NCBI RefSeq assembly: GCF_004745575.1 | Contig: NZ_RPEM01000008.1 | Span: 329 to 64,328, forward strand | DNA length: 64,000 nt | Direction of reading: 5' to 3' | From: Pseudotabrizicola sediminis | Lineage (GTDB): Bacteria > Pseudomonadota > Alphaproteobacteria > Rhodobacterales > Rhodobacteraceae | Shown here: piece by piece, positions 37,943-46,525 of the stretch | How the letters are laid out: each line of letters begins with the position of its first letter | Numbering within the stretch: the stretch's first letter is position 1 | The notes under the pieces: generated by a model | The model's database searches: none | Told to the model about the DNA's origin: nothing | The model's input: only the letters and a program-made list of their open reading frames with translations | Translations under genes and position numbers: made by a program

Positions 37943-39700
37943 TCAGCGCGCCAGAACGGTGCGCAGCACCCGGCCAAGATCTGCGGCAGGGTCTGTGCTC
38001 AGCTCTGTTGCACGCCAACAGATGTGGTGATCGGGGCGCACCAGCAAGCAGCCGTTGTCATGGATTTCAGAAAGTCGCGCCCACTCACCACTATGGTCGA
38101 CATAGGTTTGCCGGGGTCCGATGATATGCACCGCAATCGAAATGCCCAGGTCGGCCGCTGCACGGCTCGCGGCTTCTGCCCATGCTTCACCGCCCAACCC
38201 GGTCAGCACACTGAAGTGGCCACGGCCGCACAGGTCAAGCGTGGAGACTTGCGCCCCGGTATCATGGCGATACAGCCAGGCATGCGGCAGCCGCGCGCCA
38301 GGCCAGGTGGTCGGCTGATAATGCAAATCAGCGTCCATCTGAAACGCTGGTTCGATCTGGCCATCGGTAACCACCGCACCAGAGCGGTAGCGCTGGTTCA
38401 TTTCGACGCCGTGGGCATCAAATTCATATTTCTTGAAAGAAATCGCTTTGCGGATTGCCGCCCGCTGCGCCTCGGCCTCGGCTGAGCCTTCGGTTCTGGC
38501 CTGCAGGTTTTTCTGCATCTGCACCGGATCCACACCTTCGGCCATGCCCAACGCTTTGAAAATCGGACCCGTTTCGGCGATCGACTGGTTGGCGCGGGTG
38601 ACGATCTGCTTGGCCACGGGTGCGCGTTCAGCGTCATAGGTTTCCAGCAGGCGCTCTCCGGCCTGACCTTTCAGCACCATCGCCAGTTTCCACGCCAGAT
38701 TGAACGCATCCTGAATCGAGGTGTTGGAACCCAGGCCGTTGGATGGCGGATGACGATGGATGGCATCGCCCATGCAGAACACCCGTCCATTGGCGGTTTT
38801 TGTGGCGTAATAGTTGTTCACCGTCCAGACGTTGGCCGACAGCAATTCGATCTCCAGCTCCGGGTCGCCGATCAGCTGGCGGGCAACACCGGTGGCAAAC
38901 TCGGGCGTTACCTCGGGTTCGGGTCCATTGATGTCATAGCCCCAGACGATCAGCCATTCATTCCACGGCCGCACCATCCGCACCAGACCCATACCAATAC
39001 CGCCCACATCGGCACCCGGCTGCATCACCCAATACAGAACGCTGGGCCGATGGGCGACATATTTGGAAAGATCCGCGCGGAACAGGATGTTCATCGAGCC
39101 ACCGACCCCCATCTTGCCCTCGAACGTCAGGCCAGCATGTTCTGCCACCAGCGACTTCCCACCATCCGCCCCGATCAGATACCGGGAGCGGATCGTCACT
39201 TCCTTGCCGGTCAGCCGGTCAAGGCAGGTGGTGGTGACGCCTTCGCTGTCCTGTTCATGGCGCAGATACTCGGTGGACATCCGGGCCTGCGTGCCACGCT
39301 GACAGGCGGTCTTGAACAGCAGGGGTTCCATGAAGGTTTGCGGCAGATCATTCATCTTGGTGGGCGACGACATCTGATGTTCGGCGCGGCTTAGCGGATG
39401 ATTTCCCCAAGCCTTCATCCGCCCGATTTCTTCACCCGCAAGGCTTTCGCAAAAAATGTTTTCGCCCATCAGATCCTGATGGGTTGCGAACATATAGGCC
39501 TCGTCCTCCACATCCTGGCCTAGGTCGCGCAAGACCTCCATCGTGCGTTGGTTTGTGATGTGGGCGCGCGGGGTATTGGCCAGCCAGCGGTACCGGTTCA
39601 CCGCCATGTTGGCGACGCCGTAGCTGGACAAAAGCGCTGCAGAGGCTGACCCTGCAGGGCCGGTGCCGATGATCAGAACGTCTGTGTTGATGTCAGCCAT
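37943..39700 (-). CDS. TfdB-like phenol monooxygenase (2,4-dichlorophenol 6-hydroxylase family)
   Basis: 585 residues; start supported by GAGAGGAC upstream. Strong similarity to TfdB over its length: VLIIGTGPAGSASAALLSSYG, NTPRAHITNQRTMEVLRDLG, YVAHRPSVLYWVMQPGADVG, NEWLIVWGYDINGPEPEVT and GRVFCMGDAIHRHPPSNGLG. These flavoproteins ortho-hydroxylate phenols to catechols with NADPH. The actual substrate need not be chlorinated; no chloro-muconate cycloisomerase genes are present. It is 54 nt downstream of the maleylacetate reductase gene. Confidence 0.88.
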   Translation of the reverse strand: MADINTDVLIIGTGPAGSASAALLSSYGVANMAVNRYRWLANTPRAHITNQRTMEVLRDLGQDVEDEAYMFATHQDLMGENIFCESLAGEEIGRMKAWGNHPLSRAEHQMSSPTKMNDLPQTFMEPLLFKTACQRGTQARMSTEYLRHEQDSEGVTTTCLDRLTGKEVTIRSRYLIGADGGKSLVAEHAGLTFEGKMGVGGSMNILFRADLSKYVAHRPSVLYWVMQPGADVGGIGMGLVRMVRPWNEWLIVWGYDINGPEPEVTPEFATGVARQLIGDPELEIELLSANVWTVNNYYATKTANGRVFCMGDAIHRHPPSNGLGSNTSIQDAFNLAWKLAMVLKGQAGERLLETYDAERAPVAKQIVTRANQSIAETGPIFKALGMAEGVDPVQMQKNLQARTEGSAEAEAQRAAIRKAISFKKYEFDAHGVEMNQRYRSGAVVTDGQIEPAFQMDADLHYQPTTWPGARLPHAWLYRHDTGAQVSTLDLCGRGHFSVLTGLGGEAWAEAASRAAADLGISIAVHIIGPRQTYVDHSGEWARLSEIHDNGCLLVRPDHHICWRATELSTDPAADLGRVLRTVLAR

Positions 39701-39754
39701 GGAAATGTCCTCTCGGTATGTCAGTCGAAGCGCGGGGATAATCCGCACGGTATA

Positions 39755-40837
39755 TCAGATGTCAGGGCGATCCCCGGCCCAGGCCGCCTGCAACAGACGA
39801 CGGATGCCGTCTTTCGTAACGGGGCGCGGGTTCCAGTAGGGGTTGGCGGTGGCCAGATCGGTGGCCCGGTCCAGATCAGCCTCCACAAGTCCCAGATCGC
39901 GCAACGACAATGGCGCACCGGCGGATTTCGCAAACTGCCACAGGCCAGTGCCGGCGCCAAAGCCGGAGCTCGTGCCGAACAGATCAGCCAGCGGTGCCAG
40001 CAAATCGGGCACGGCTGATGCGTTGAAGGCAATAGCGTGCGGCAGGATGATGGCGTGGGTTTCTGCATGGGGCAGATCAAAGCTGCCGCCCAGCGTGTGG
40101 CACAGCTTGTGGTGCAGCGCCATGCCAACCTGCCCAAGCACGGTGCCGCACAGCCACGCCCCGTAAAGCGTTTCGCCTCGGGCGGTCAGATTGCCGGGGT
40201 CCGCCAGCACCTTTGGCAGGCTGTCGCGAAAAGCGCGCAAACCTTCAACTGCCATCAGCGACGATATCGGCGAGCGGTCACGGGCATAAAGCCCTTCGGC
40301 CGCGTGGGCCATCGCGTTCAGGGCCGAAGTGACTGTCATGGACAAGGGCAGCGTGGCCACCAGTTCGGCATCATACAAGATCACCTCGGGCTGAACTTTC
40401 GCACTTGTCAGAGTGGTTTTCACCCCGTTTTCGGTCTGGCCCAGAATCCCCGTCGCCTCTGACCCGGCATAGGTGGTGGGCACCACGATCTGCGGCAGAT
40501 CGGTGCGCAGGGCGATTGCCTTGCCCAAACCCGTGGTTGACCCGCCCCCGACCGAAATCAGCACGTCCGCGCCCAGCCTGCGCGCCAAATCGGTGGCCTG
40601 TTCCGACACATCAACTGGCGTGTGCATGGCAGCGCCTGTAAAGCGCCCGACTGCCTTGGCGCCGCAATAGTTGGCAAACTCATCGGCCATGTCGGACTGC
40701 TGAGGCGTGGTCAGGATCAAGGCACGGCTGACGCCAAGATTGTCCATTTCTTCCGAAACGGCAGCACGGATGCCTGCCCCAAAGCGCACACGTACAGACG
40801 CGCTGCGTGCAGTGAAATCTTCGCGGAAAAAGGACAT
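39755..40837 (-). CDS. Maleylacetate reductase
   Basis: 360 residues from the ATG with GAGGAG upstream. Iron-type alcohol dehydrogenase fold with VLISVGGGSTTGLGKAIAL and PTTYAGSEATGILGQTENGVK as in TfdF/MacA, and the metal-site region LCHTLGGSFDLPHAETHA. It reduces maleylacetate, the hydroxyquinol ring-cleavage product, to 3-oxoadipate with NADH. First gene of the operon divergent from the LysR regulator. Confidence 0.92.
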   Translation of the reverse strand: MSFFREDFTARSASVRVRFGAGIRAAVSEEMDNLGVSRALILTTPQQSDMADEFANYCGAKAVGRFTGAAMHTPVDVSEQATDLARRLGADVLISVGGGSTTGLGKAIALRTDLPQIVVPTTYAGSEATGILGQTENGVKTTLTSAKVQPEVILYDAELVATLPLSMTVTSALNAMAHAAEGLYARDRSPISSLMAVEGLRAFRDSLPKVLADPGNLTARGETLYGAWLCGTVLGQVGMALHHKLCHTLGGSFDLPHAETHAIILPHAIAFNASAVPDLLAPLADLFGTSSGFGAGTGLWQFAKSAGAPLSLRDLGLVEADLDRATDLATANPYWNPRPVTKDGIRRLLQAAWAGDRPDI

Positions 40838-40894
40838 CGGACTCCTCTCCTTCGTCGGACTTGGGAAACCTAGCCCAGCACCAGAGAAATATTG

Positions 40895-40910
40895 ATCGGA
40901 TGATACCGAT
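40895..40910. promoter_or_regulatory. Candidate LysR-type recognition site
   Basis: ATCGG-ATGATA-CCGAT, embedded in longer imperfect arms (ATATTGATCGG / CCGATGTAATAT). It lies in the 91-bp gap between maleylacetate reductase and the divergent LysR gene, just where a LysR autoregulatory and activation site is expected. Confidence 0.55.
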
Positions 40911-40928
40911 GTAATATCGCTTATTGCT

Positions 40929-41879
40929 ATGAAGATAGACAGCGAACATCTGGAAATTCTATCGGCCATTGTCGAAAAGGGCGGGTTGACCGAAGGCGCG
41001 GAAGCGCTTGGCAAATCGCAGCCTTCGGTATCGCGCAGCATGGCGCTGCTGGAAGACCGCATCGGCATGCCGCTGTTCGAGCCTGGCCGCCGCCCGCTGC
41101 GCCCGACCGAATTGGGGGCAAGCCTCGCGCGTCTTGGAAGCCGGATACGCAGCGCCAATCAAGAGGCAAGTCTGCTGGTGCGCCGTTTTCGCCAAGGCTT
41201 GGCCGGGCGCTTGCGGGTGGGCGGCTCGCCGATCTTCATGGATGGGGTGGTGGCCAGCATGGTGGCTGAATTCCAGACCCGCCACGTCGATGTGCAGATC
41301 GACCAGACGTACGGCTATCTGGACTCTCTGGAAACCGGGTTGCGCAATGGCGGGCTGGATCTGGCAATCCTGCCGCTGCATCCCAGGCAGGTGCCTCAGG
41401 ATATGGAGTTTGCGCCGCTGCTTTCGGGCAACAACGTGATTGCTTGCCGGGCCGGGCATCCGCTGACCCGCGCGCGGGCCATCACCCTGGCCGATATTGC
41501 GCCTTATGCTTGGGTCGCTCCACCGCAGAACAGTCCGCTCTACCGCGATCTGCTGCAGGCGTTGAAATCCATCGGGCAAGAAGATTTCCGGGTAAACTTC
41601 TCGGGGGGGATGCTGGCATCGATACAGTCGGTTCTGGCGGGGTCGGATGCGTTGACGGTGCTGCCATATTCGGTGGTCTTCATGTCGCGCCGCACGATTC
41701 AGCTGGAGGCGCTGCCGCTGAAAATTGACCACCCGGACCGGCAGCTTGGCATGCTGACGATGGTCGACAGGCAAGGCCCGCCTGCCGTTGCTCAGTTCAT
41801 CAATTTCCTTCAAACCGAATGCCAGCGTCTTCAAGCCCGGATGGACCACGATCAACAAGTCACCCGGCGGCGGGGCTGA
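40929..41879 (+). CDS. LysR-family transcriptional regulator
   Basis: 316 residues. N-terminal winged helix HLEILSAIVEKGGLTEGAEA followed by LGKSQPSVSRSMALLEDRIG, and a C-terminal LysR substrate domain. Divergent from maleylacetate reductase/TfdB-like genes and convergent to the tautomerase gene, so it probably controls those catabolic operons in response to a ring-cleavage intermediate. It is a paralogue of the partial regulator at 63255. Confidence 0.9.
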   Translation: MKIDSEHLEILSAIVEKGGLTEGAEALGKSQPSVSRSMALLEDRIGMPLFEPGRRPLRPTELGASLARLGSRIRSANQEASLLVRRFRQGLAGRLRVGGSPIFMDGVVASMVAEFQTRHVDVQIDQTYGYLDSLETGLRNGGLDLAILPLHPRQVPQDMEFAPLLSGNNVIACRAGHPLTRARAITLADIAPYAWVAPPQNSPLYRDLLQALKSIGQEDFRVNFSGGMLASIQSVLAGSDALTVLPYSVVFMSRRTIQLEALPLKIDHPDRQLGMLTMVDRQGPPAVAQFINFLQTECQRLQARMDHDQQVTRRRG

Positions 41880-41883
41880 AGAG

Positions 41884-42216
41884 CTATTTCAGGGCTATAT
41901 AGCTGGCCGGATCAAGCGCCGCGATCCGCACCGCGACGGGAAGTCCTGTTGCGGAGTGGAGTTGCGACCGCACCTCCTGCGCCACCTGTCGCAGAAGGGT
42001 CGGTGTGCGTTCGGGGCGCGGCAAATAGGAAAGCTCGGCATTGATCTGAGGCTGGTCAGGCAGGCCAATGACCGGGATCACCGCGATATGACACGCTGCG
42101 TGATCAACTGACAGCGCGGCACAAAGCATGTCGCGCAACGGGGCCAGCAGCGCAACAAGTCCGGAGTGCAGGCTTTGATAGTGCGCCTCGTCAATGAACA
42201 GCTTCACATTGGGCAT
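41884..42216 (-). CDS. Tautomerase/CHMI-like small protein
   Basis: 110 residues from the ATG giving MPNVKLFIDE. The Pro after Met would become the catalytic amino-terminal proline if the family assignment is right. Length and the pattern fit 5-carboxymethyl-2-hydroxymuconate isomerase/MIF-like proteins, but similarity is moderate. Located 7 nt after the hydroxyquinol dioxygenase stop, so it may isomerise the maleylacetate enol form (inference). Confidence 0.6.
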   Translation of the reverse strand: MPNVKLFIDEAHYQSLHSGLVALLAPLRDMLCAALSVDHAACHIAVIPVIGLPDQPQINAELSYLPRPERTPTLLRQVAQEVRSQLHSATGLPVAVRIAALDPASYIALK

Positions 42217-42223
42217 GGTGGCC

Positions 42224-43060
42224 TCAGCTGGGGACCAATACGAAATCAAAAGGCGAGTGCCAGAGCGTGTCGCCGCCCTCAACGCGCTCATACGGGGCGA
42301 TCAGCGTGTCCTTGACCCCGAACACCGTATCCGAGGCCAAATAGTCATCCCCACCAACAAAGGTATGGGTGACCAGCTTCTGGAAGCCGGGTGCGGTAAT
42401 CAAATAGTGCATATGCGCGGGGCGATAGGGGTGGCGCCCCAGCAGGCCCAACATCTGCCCCACGGGTCCATCATCCGGAATGGGGTAGCTGACCGGTTTG
42501 ACCCCACGAAATACATAGACCCCATCTGCGCCGGTGACAAAACGCCCGCGGTTGTTCCATTTCGGCTGAATGCCGGGCTGCTGAACATCATAAAACCCGT
42601 CGGCATTGTCGCACCAGACATCGACCGTCGCGCCCTCGATCGGGGTGCCGTTCAGGTTCAGCACCCGGCCCTCGAACAGGCAGCTTTCGCCCTTTCCATC
42701 CAAAGAGATAGTGTCGCCCATGGCGCGGATCGGGGCATCCGCAACATGAAACGGACCAAAGACCGTGTTTTCGGTCGCTGGTTCCGGACGGCGGTTGTTG
42801 ATGGCATCGACCAGCATGGACACGCCCAGCGTATCGGACAGCAAGATAAACTCCTGCCTCTCGCCAGAGCAGATCTGGCCGGTGCGTGTCAGGAAATCGA
42901 TGGCGTATTCCCATTCTTGCTGCGTCAAGCCTACATCCTTGATGAAATCGTGAATGTGCGTCACAAGACTTGACATCACGAGTGCAAGCCGGGCATCGGT
43001 CTGATCGCCCATTCGGCTGTTGACCGCTTCGGCCGAACCGCTTTCGGAAAAATAACTCAT
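42224..43060 (-). CDS. Intradiol ring-cleavage dioxygenase, hydroxyquinol 1,2-dioxygenase type
   Basis: 278 residues. N-terminal dimerisation helices, then the Fe(III)-binding core: Y157 in DNADGFYDVQ, Y192 in PVSYPIPDDGPVG, and H216/H218 in RPAHMHYL. Cleaves hydroxyquinol (1,2,4-trihydroxybenzene) or a (chloro)catechol to maleylacetate or a muconate. Maleylacetate reductase nearby favours hydroxyquinol. It overlaps livM by ATGA, linking ring cleavage with an ABC importer. Confidence 0.9.
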   Translation of the reverse strand: MSYFSESGSAEAVNSRMGDQTDARLALVMSSLVTHIHDFIKDVGLTQQEWEYAIDFLTRTGQICSGERQEFILLSDTLGVSMLVDAINNRRPEPATENTVFGPFHVADAPIRAMGDTISLDGKGESCLFEGRVLNLNGTPIEGATVDVWCDNADGFYDVQQPGIQPKWNNRGRFVTGADGVYVFRGVKPVSYPIPDDGPVGQMLGLLGRHPYRPAHMHYLITAPGFQKLVTHTFVGGDDYLASDTVFGVKDTLIAPYERVEGGDTLWHSPFDFVLVPS

Positions 43061-44094
43061 GCTGCATCCTCTTTGATGGATTGACGGGCAAGTCTGGGCG
43101 CGGCATGGCCCAGCGGAAACGGATCAAATCCAATGCAGTGGATCAGGCCACCCCATAGGCCGCGCCGCGCAAAAAGCATGATCGCAATGCCGATGAGCCC
43201 CAGCGCAATAAGATAAACGGTGCCGTAATCGGACAGCAATCGTTGCAGTCCGTAAAACACCAGAACCCCGACGATCGGGCCCGGCAGGGTGCCGATCCCC
43301 CCGATCACGACAATAAAGATCACAAAGGCCGTCCAGTCGATGACGGAAAAAGCGGCATCCGGCGTGATGCGACCGATCTGGATAAACAACAGTGCCCCAC
43401 ACAGCCCTGTGACAAAGGCCGTCAGCAGAAAGACCAGCGCCTTGAGACGGGTCGGGTCCACGCCGACCGACTGCGCGGCCACCGGATTGTCACGCACCGC
43501 CTGCAAGCCCAAACCCATGCGCGAGCGCAAGAACAGCCAGCACGCCACCAGCATCACCGTGGCCAAGCCAAGCGCAAGCCAATACGTCACGGCATCGATC
43601 GCCGCCGCCGGAGATACCCCTAGCAGGTCGCGCACCAGACCCACGCCAAACATCTCACGCGTGGCGTCGCGCGGCAGTGCGGTGCCGGTGCCACCGCCAA
43701 GCGCGCGCCACTGTCCAAAAGACAGCCGTGCAATATCGGCCACCGCCCATGTCCCGATTGCGAAATAGGCCCCATTCAGACGAAAGGCGAAAAAGGCAAT
43801 CGGGATCGACAGAGCCATTGCCAACATGCCGCCGATCAGCATGCCAGCCAGCGGATCCCATCCCCAGAGAATGGTGGTGGCGAACATCACATAAGCACCG
43901 ATGCCGACAAAGGCTTGCTGCCCGACCGAGACCAACCCGGCAAACCCTGCCAGAAGGTTCCAGTTCAGCGCCAGCACCAGCAGGCACAGCACCTTGAACA
44001 GGTCTTGCACCAGAATACGCGGGCCGATCACCGGCACCAGCGCCAAAGCCAGCACGACGGCCAGACCTACACCGAGTGTCAAAACAGCTTTCAT
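43057..44094 (-). CDS. Branched-chain amino-acid-type (HAAT) ABC permease, LivM family
   Basis: 345 residues, about nine to ten spans. LAGFAGLVSVGQQAFVGIGAY and FVLLVFLL-type helices precede FIVVIGGIGTLPGPIVGVLVF, a LivM signature. Part of the set livG-livF-livH-livM at 42-46 kb, which has no binding protein of its own. Probably imports an aromatic or other carboxylate. Confidence 0.9.
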   Translation of the reverse strand: MKAVLTLGVGLAVVLALALVPVIGPRILVQDLFKVLCLLVLALNWNLLAGFAGLVSVGQQAFVGIGAYVMFATTILWGWDPLAGMLIGGMLAMALSIPIAFFAFRLNGAYFAIGTWAVADIARLSFGQWRALGGGTGTALPRDATREMFGVGLVRDLLGVSPAAAIDAVTYWLALGLATVMLVACWLFLRSRMGLGLQAVRDNPVAAQSVGVDPTRLKALVFLLTAFVTGLCGALLFIQIGRITPDAAFSVIDWTAFVIFIVVIGGIGTLPGPIVGVLVFYGLQRLLSDYGTVYLIALGLIGIAIMLFARRGLWGGLIHCIGFDPFPLGHAAPRLARQSIKEDAA

Positions 44095-44103
44095 TCCTGC
44101 CCC

Positions 44104-44967
44104 TCAGTCATTTGCGCGCGGAAACAAGCCGCGCGGCCGCACCAGCAGGACCGCGACAAAGGCGATATGCCCGGCAAGGATCTGCCATTCTGGGTTCACT
44201 GACGCGCCGACGGCTTGCGCCACACCGATCACCATGCCGCCCGCCAAAGTGCCCCACAGGCTGCCAAGACCTCCGATGATGACCGCCTCAAATGCGTAGA
44301 GCAGCCGCGCCGGACCAATCGACGGGTCAAAGTTTGCCCGCGCACCAAGATAGAGCGCGGCGATCGTGGCCACGACCAGCGCAATGCCCGTGGCGATGGC
44401 GAAAACTCGGCGCGGACGGATCCCCATCAGCTGCGCGGTCACCGGATCATCCGACGTGGCCCGAAACGCCCGGCCCAATGCGGTGTGATAGAACAACCAG
44501 TTCAGTGCCAATATGACCACAATTGCCGACCCAAAGGTGATCAGCGGCATCACCCCGACCGTGACCGGACCCAGTGGCAAGGACGCAGACTCGATCGGAC
44601 CCACGGGCAATTTCCGGCTATCGGCGCTGTAGGTCTGCAAAAGCACGTTTTGGATCACCACCGACAGGCCAAAGGTGACCAGAAGGGGCGGCAGAATGTC
44701 ATCGCCCAGCACCCGGTTCAAAAGCGCGGTCTGCAATAGCCAGCCAAAGGCAAACATGATCGGCAGGGCAATTGCCGCAGCCAGAAAGGCATTGATACCA
44801 ATGGAGGTGCCGATCCCGAGGATCAGATAGGCGCCCACCACAATCAGGTCGCCATGCGCCAGATTGACCAGTCGCATGATGCCAAAGACCAGGCTCAGCC
44901 CAGCGGCGAACAGCGCATAAAGCCCGCCCAGCATCACGCCCTGCACCAATGTATCCAGCAACATCAT
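44104..44967 (-). CDS. HAAT ABC permease, LivH family
   Basis: 287 residues with about eight spans. GVMLGGLYALFAAGLSLVFGI, MRLVNLAHGDLIVVGAYL and FEAVIIGGLGSLWGTLAGGMV are LivH hallmarks. It pairs with the LivM encoded 9 nt downstream. Confidence 0.93.
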   Translation of the reverse strand: MMLLDTLVQGVMLGGLYALFAAGLSLVFGIMRLVNLAHGDLIVVGAYLILGIGTSIGINAFLAAAIALPIMFAFGWLLQTALLNRVLGDDILPPLLVTFGLSVVIQNVLLQTYSADSRKLPVGPIESASLPLGPVTVGVMPLITFGSAIVVILALNWLFYHTALGRAFRATSDDPVTAQLMGIRPRRVFAIATGIALVVATIAALYLGARANFDPSIGPARLLYAFEAVIIGGLGSLWGTLAGGMVIGVAQAVGASVNPEWQILAGHIAFVAVLLVRPRGLFPRAND

Positions 44968-45677
44968 GCGTGCTTCACTCCAAAATAGGCGTCATGGATC
45001 GCCCCGCGGCTCAACTCCTGCGGGCGACCCGACAAGGTGATCCGTCCCTCCATCATACAATGCACGTGATCGGCCACCTTGAGCGCCTGGCTGATGTCCT
45101 GCTCCACCACGATAATCGCCGCCCCGCTATCGCGGATGGTGGGAAAGGCAGCATAAATCTCGCGAATTACCACCGGGGCAAGGCCAAGGCTCAGCTCGTC
45201 ACACAGCAAAACGGTTGGGTTAGACATCAGCGCCCTGCCAATCGCCACCATCTGTTGTTGGCCACCCGACAGCGCGGTGCCGGGTTGGCTGCGCCGTTCA
45301 CGCAAGATGGGAAACAGGGTGAAGATGCGGTCCAGCGTCCAGAACCGGTTGCCCGTACGCGCATGCGCACCAATCTGCAAATTCTCTTCGACGGTCAGGC
45401 TGGGGAACAGGCGGCGGCCTTCGGGCACCATTGCGATACCGGCCGTCAGGATGTCGGGCGCAGAAAGTTGCGCAAGATCGCGGCCCTTTAGCCGGATGCT
45501 ACCACCACTGACACGGGCGATGCCGGTGATGGCACGCATTAAAGTGGTCTTGCCAGCTCCATTGGCCCCGATGATCGCCAGCGTCTGCCCTTCTTCCAGA
45601 ATCAGATCCACACCGAACAGCGCCTTGAAGTCGCCGTAATGCGCGGTCAGGCCCTGAATTTCCAGCAGTCCGGTCAT
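44964..45677 (-). CDS. HAAT ABC ATPase, LivF family
   Basis: 237 residues; the start overlaps the LivG stop (ATGA), so the much longer upstream frame is not used. Walker A GANGAGKTT, signature LSGGQQQMVAIGRAL, Walker B LLCDELSLGLAP. One of two ATPases energising the adjacent permease. Confidence 0.94.
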   Translation of the reverse strand: MTGLLEIQGLTAHYGDFKALFGVDLILEEGQTLAIIGANGAGKTTLMRAITGIARVSGGSIRLKGRDLAQLSAPDILTAGIAMVPEGRRLFPSLTVEENLQIGAHARTGNRFWTLDRIFTLFPILRERRSQPGTALSGGQQQMVAIGRALMSNPTVLLCDELSLGLAPVVIREIYAAFPTIRDSGAAIIVVEQDISQALKVADHVHCMMEGRITLSGRPQELSRGAIHDAYFGVKHA

Positions 45678-46393
45678 GCCTCGATCCCCAGATAAATCTC
45701 TTGGACCTGCGGCGCGGCCATCACCTCGTCCGGGGTGCCCGTCATCAGGACCCGGCCAAAGTTCAGTGCGATCAGGCGGGTCACAACCGATGTCAGTGCG
45801 TGCAAGACATGCTCGATCCAGATGATCGCCGTGCCCTCTGCGTGCAAGGAGCGAATGGTGGCGACCAGATCGACGCATTCGCCATCGGTTAGCCCGCCTG
45901 CAATCTCATCCAGCAGGATCACGCGTGGGCGGGTCGCCAACGCGCGCGACAGTTCCAGCCGCTTGCGGTGCAGCAGCGGCAACGCCCCGGCTTTGCGATC
46001 CGACAGAGCCGACAGTCCGGTCCGGTGCAAGATGTCCATGCAGGCCAAAGGTGCCTCGGACGCCGCAAGCCCGCCACCGAACCGGGCCGCAACCAGCAGG
46101 TTTTCATATACCGTCAGATGATCAAACGGCTGCGGGATCTGGAATGACCGCCCAACACCGCTGGCGCAGCGCTGCATCGGAGTTTCAAGCGTGATATCGC
46201 GGCCATCGAGCAAAACCTGCCCGGCATCAGGCCGCAGATTGCCAGTGATCAGATTGAAAAGCGTCGATTTTCCGGCGCCATTCGGACCAATGATCCCAAG
46301 CGCCTCGCCGGGGGCAAGGTCGAAACTTACATCGTCAGTCACTTTCAGCGCGCCAAAGTTTTTCGACACGCCCTGCAATGACAGGATCGCCAT
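45674..46393 (-). CDS. HAAT ABC ATPase, LivG family
   Basis: 239 residues. Walker A GPNGAGKSTLFN, the LivG-type loop GVGRSFQIPQPFDHLTVYEN, and Walker B VILLDEIAGGLTDGE. First gene of the five-gene transporter/dioxygenase operon; a GMC oxidoreductase ends 132 nt upstream. Confidence 0.94.
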   Translation of the reverse strand: MAILSLQGVSKNFGALKVTDDVSFDLAPGEALGIIGPNGAGKSTLFNLITGNLRPDAGQVLLDGRDITLETPMQRCASGVGRSFQIPQPFDHLTVYENLLVAARFGGGLAASEAPLACMDILHRTGLSALSDRKAGALPLLHRKRLELSRALATRPRVILLDEIAGGLTDGECVDLVATIRSLHAEGTAIIWIEHVLHALTSVVTRLIALNFGRVLMTGTPDEVMAAPQVQEIYLGIEA

Positions 46394-46525
46394 ACGGACC
46401 TCTCTCCCCCGCTTTTTCGGCGGGTCTTCCCTGTCGGCAGGTTAGTCGGAGGATCTGGCTGATTTGATCGGATGGCTGCGCATCAATATCACACTTCGGT
46501 ATGAACCCGCCGCTTGGGCAGGCGA

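Noticed and set aside
37556-38030. Overlapping 90-130-codon frames in the TRAP upstream region
   Set aside because: No ribosome sites, skewed composition and no recognisable motif; they disagree in frame and strand.
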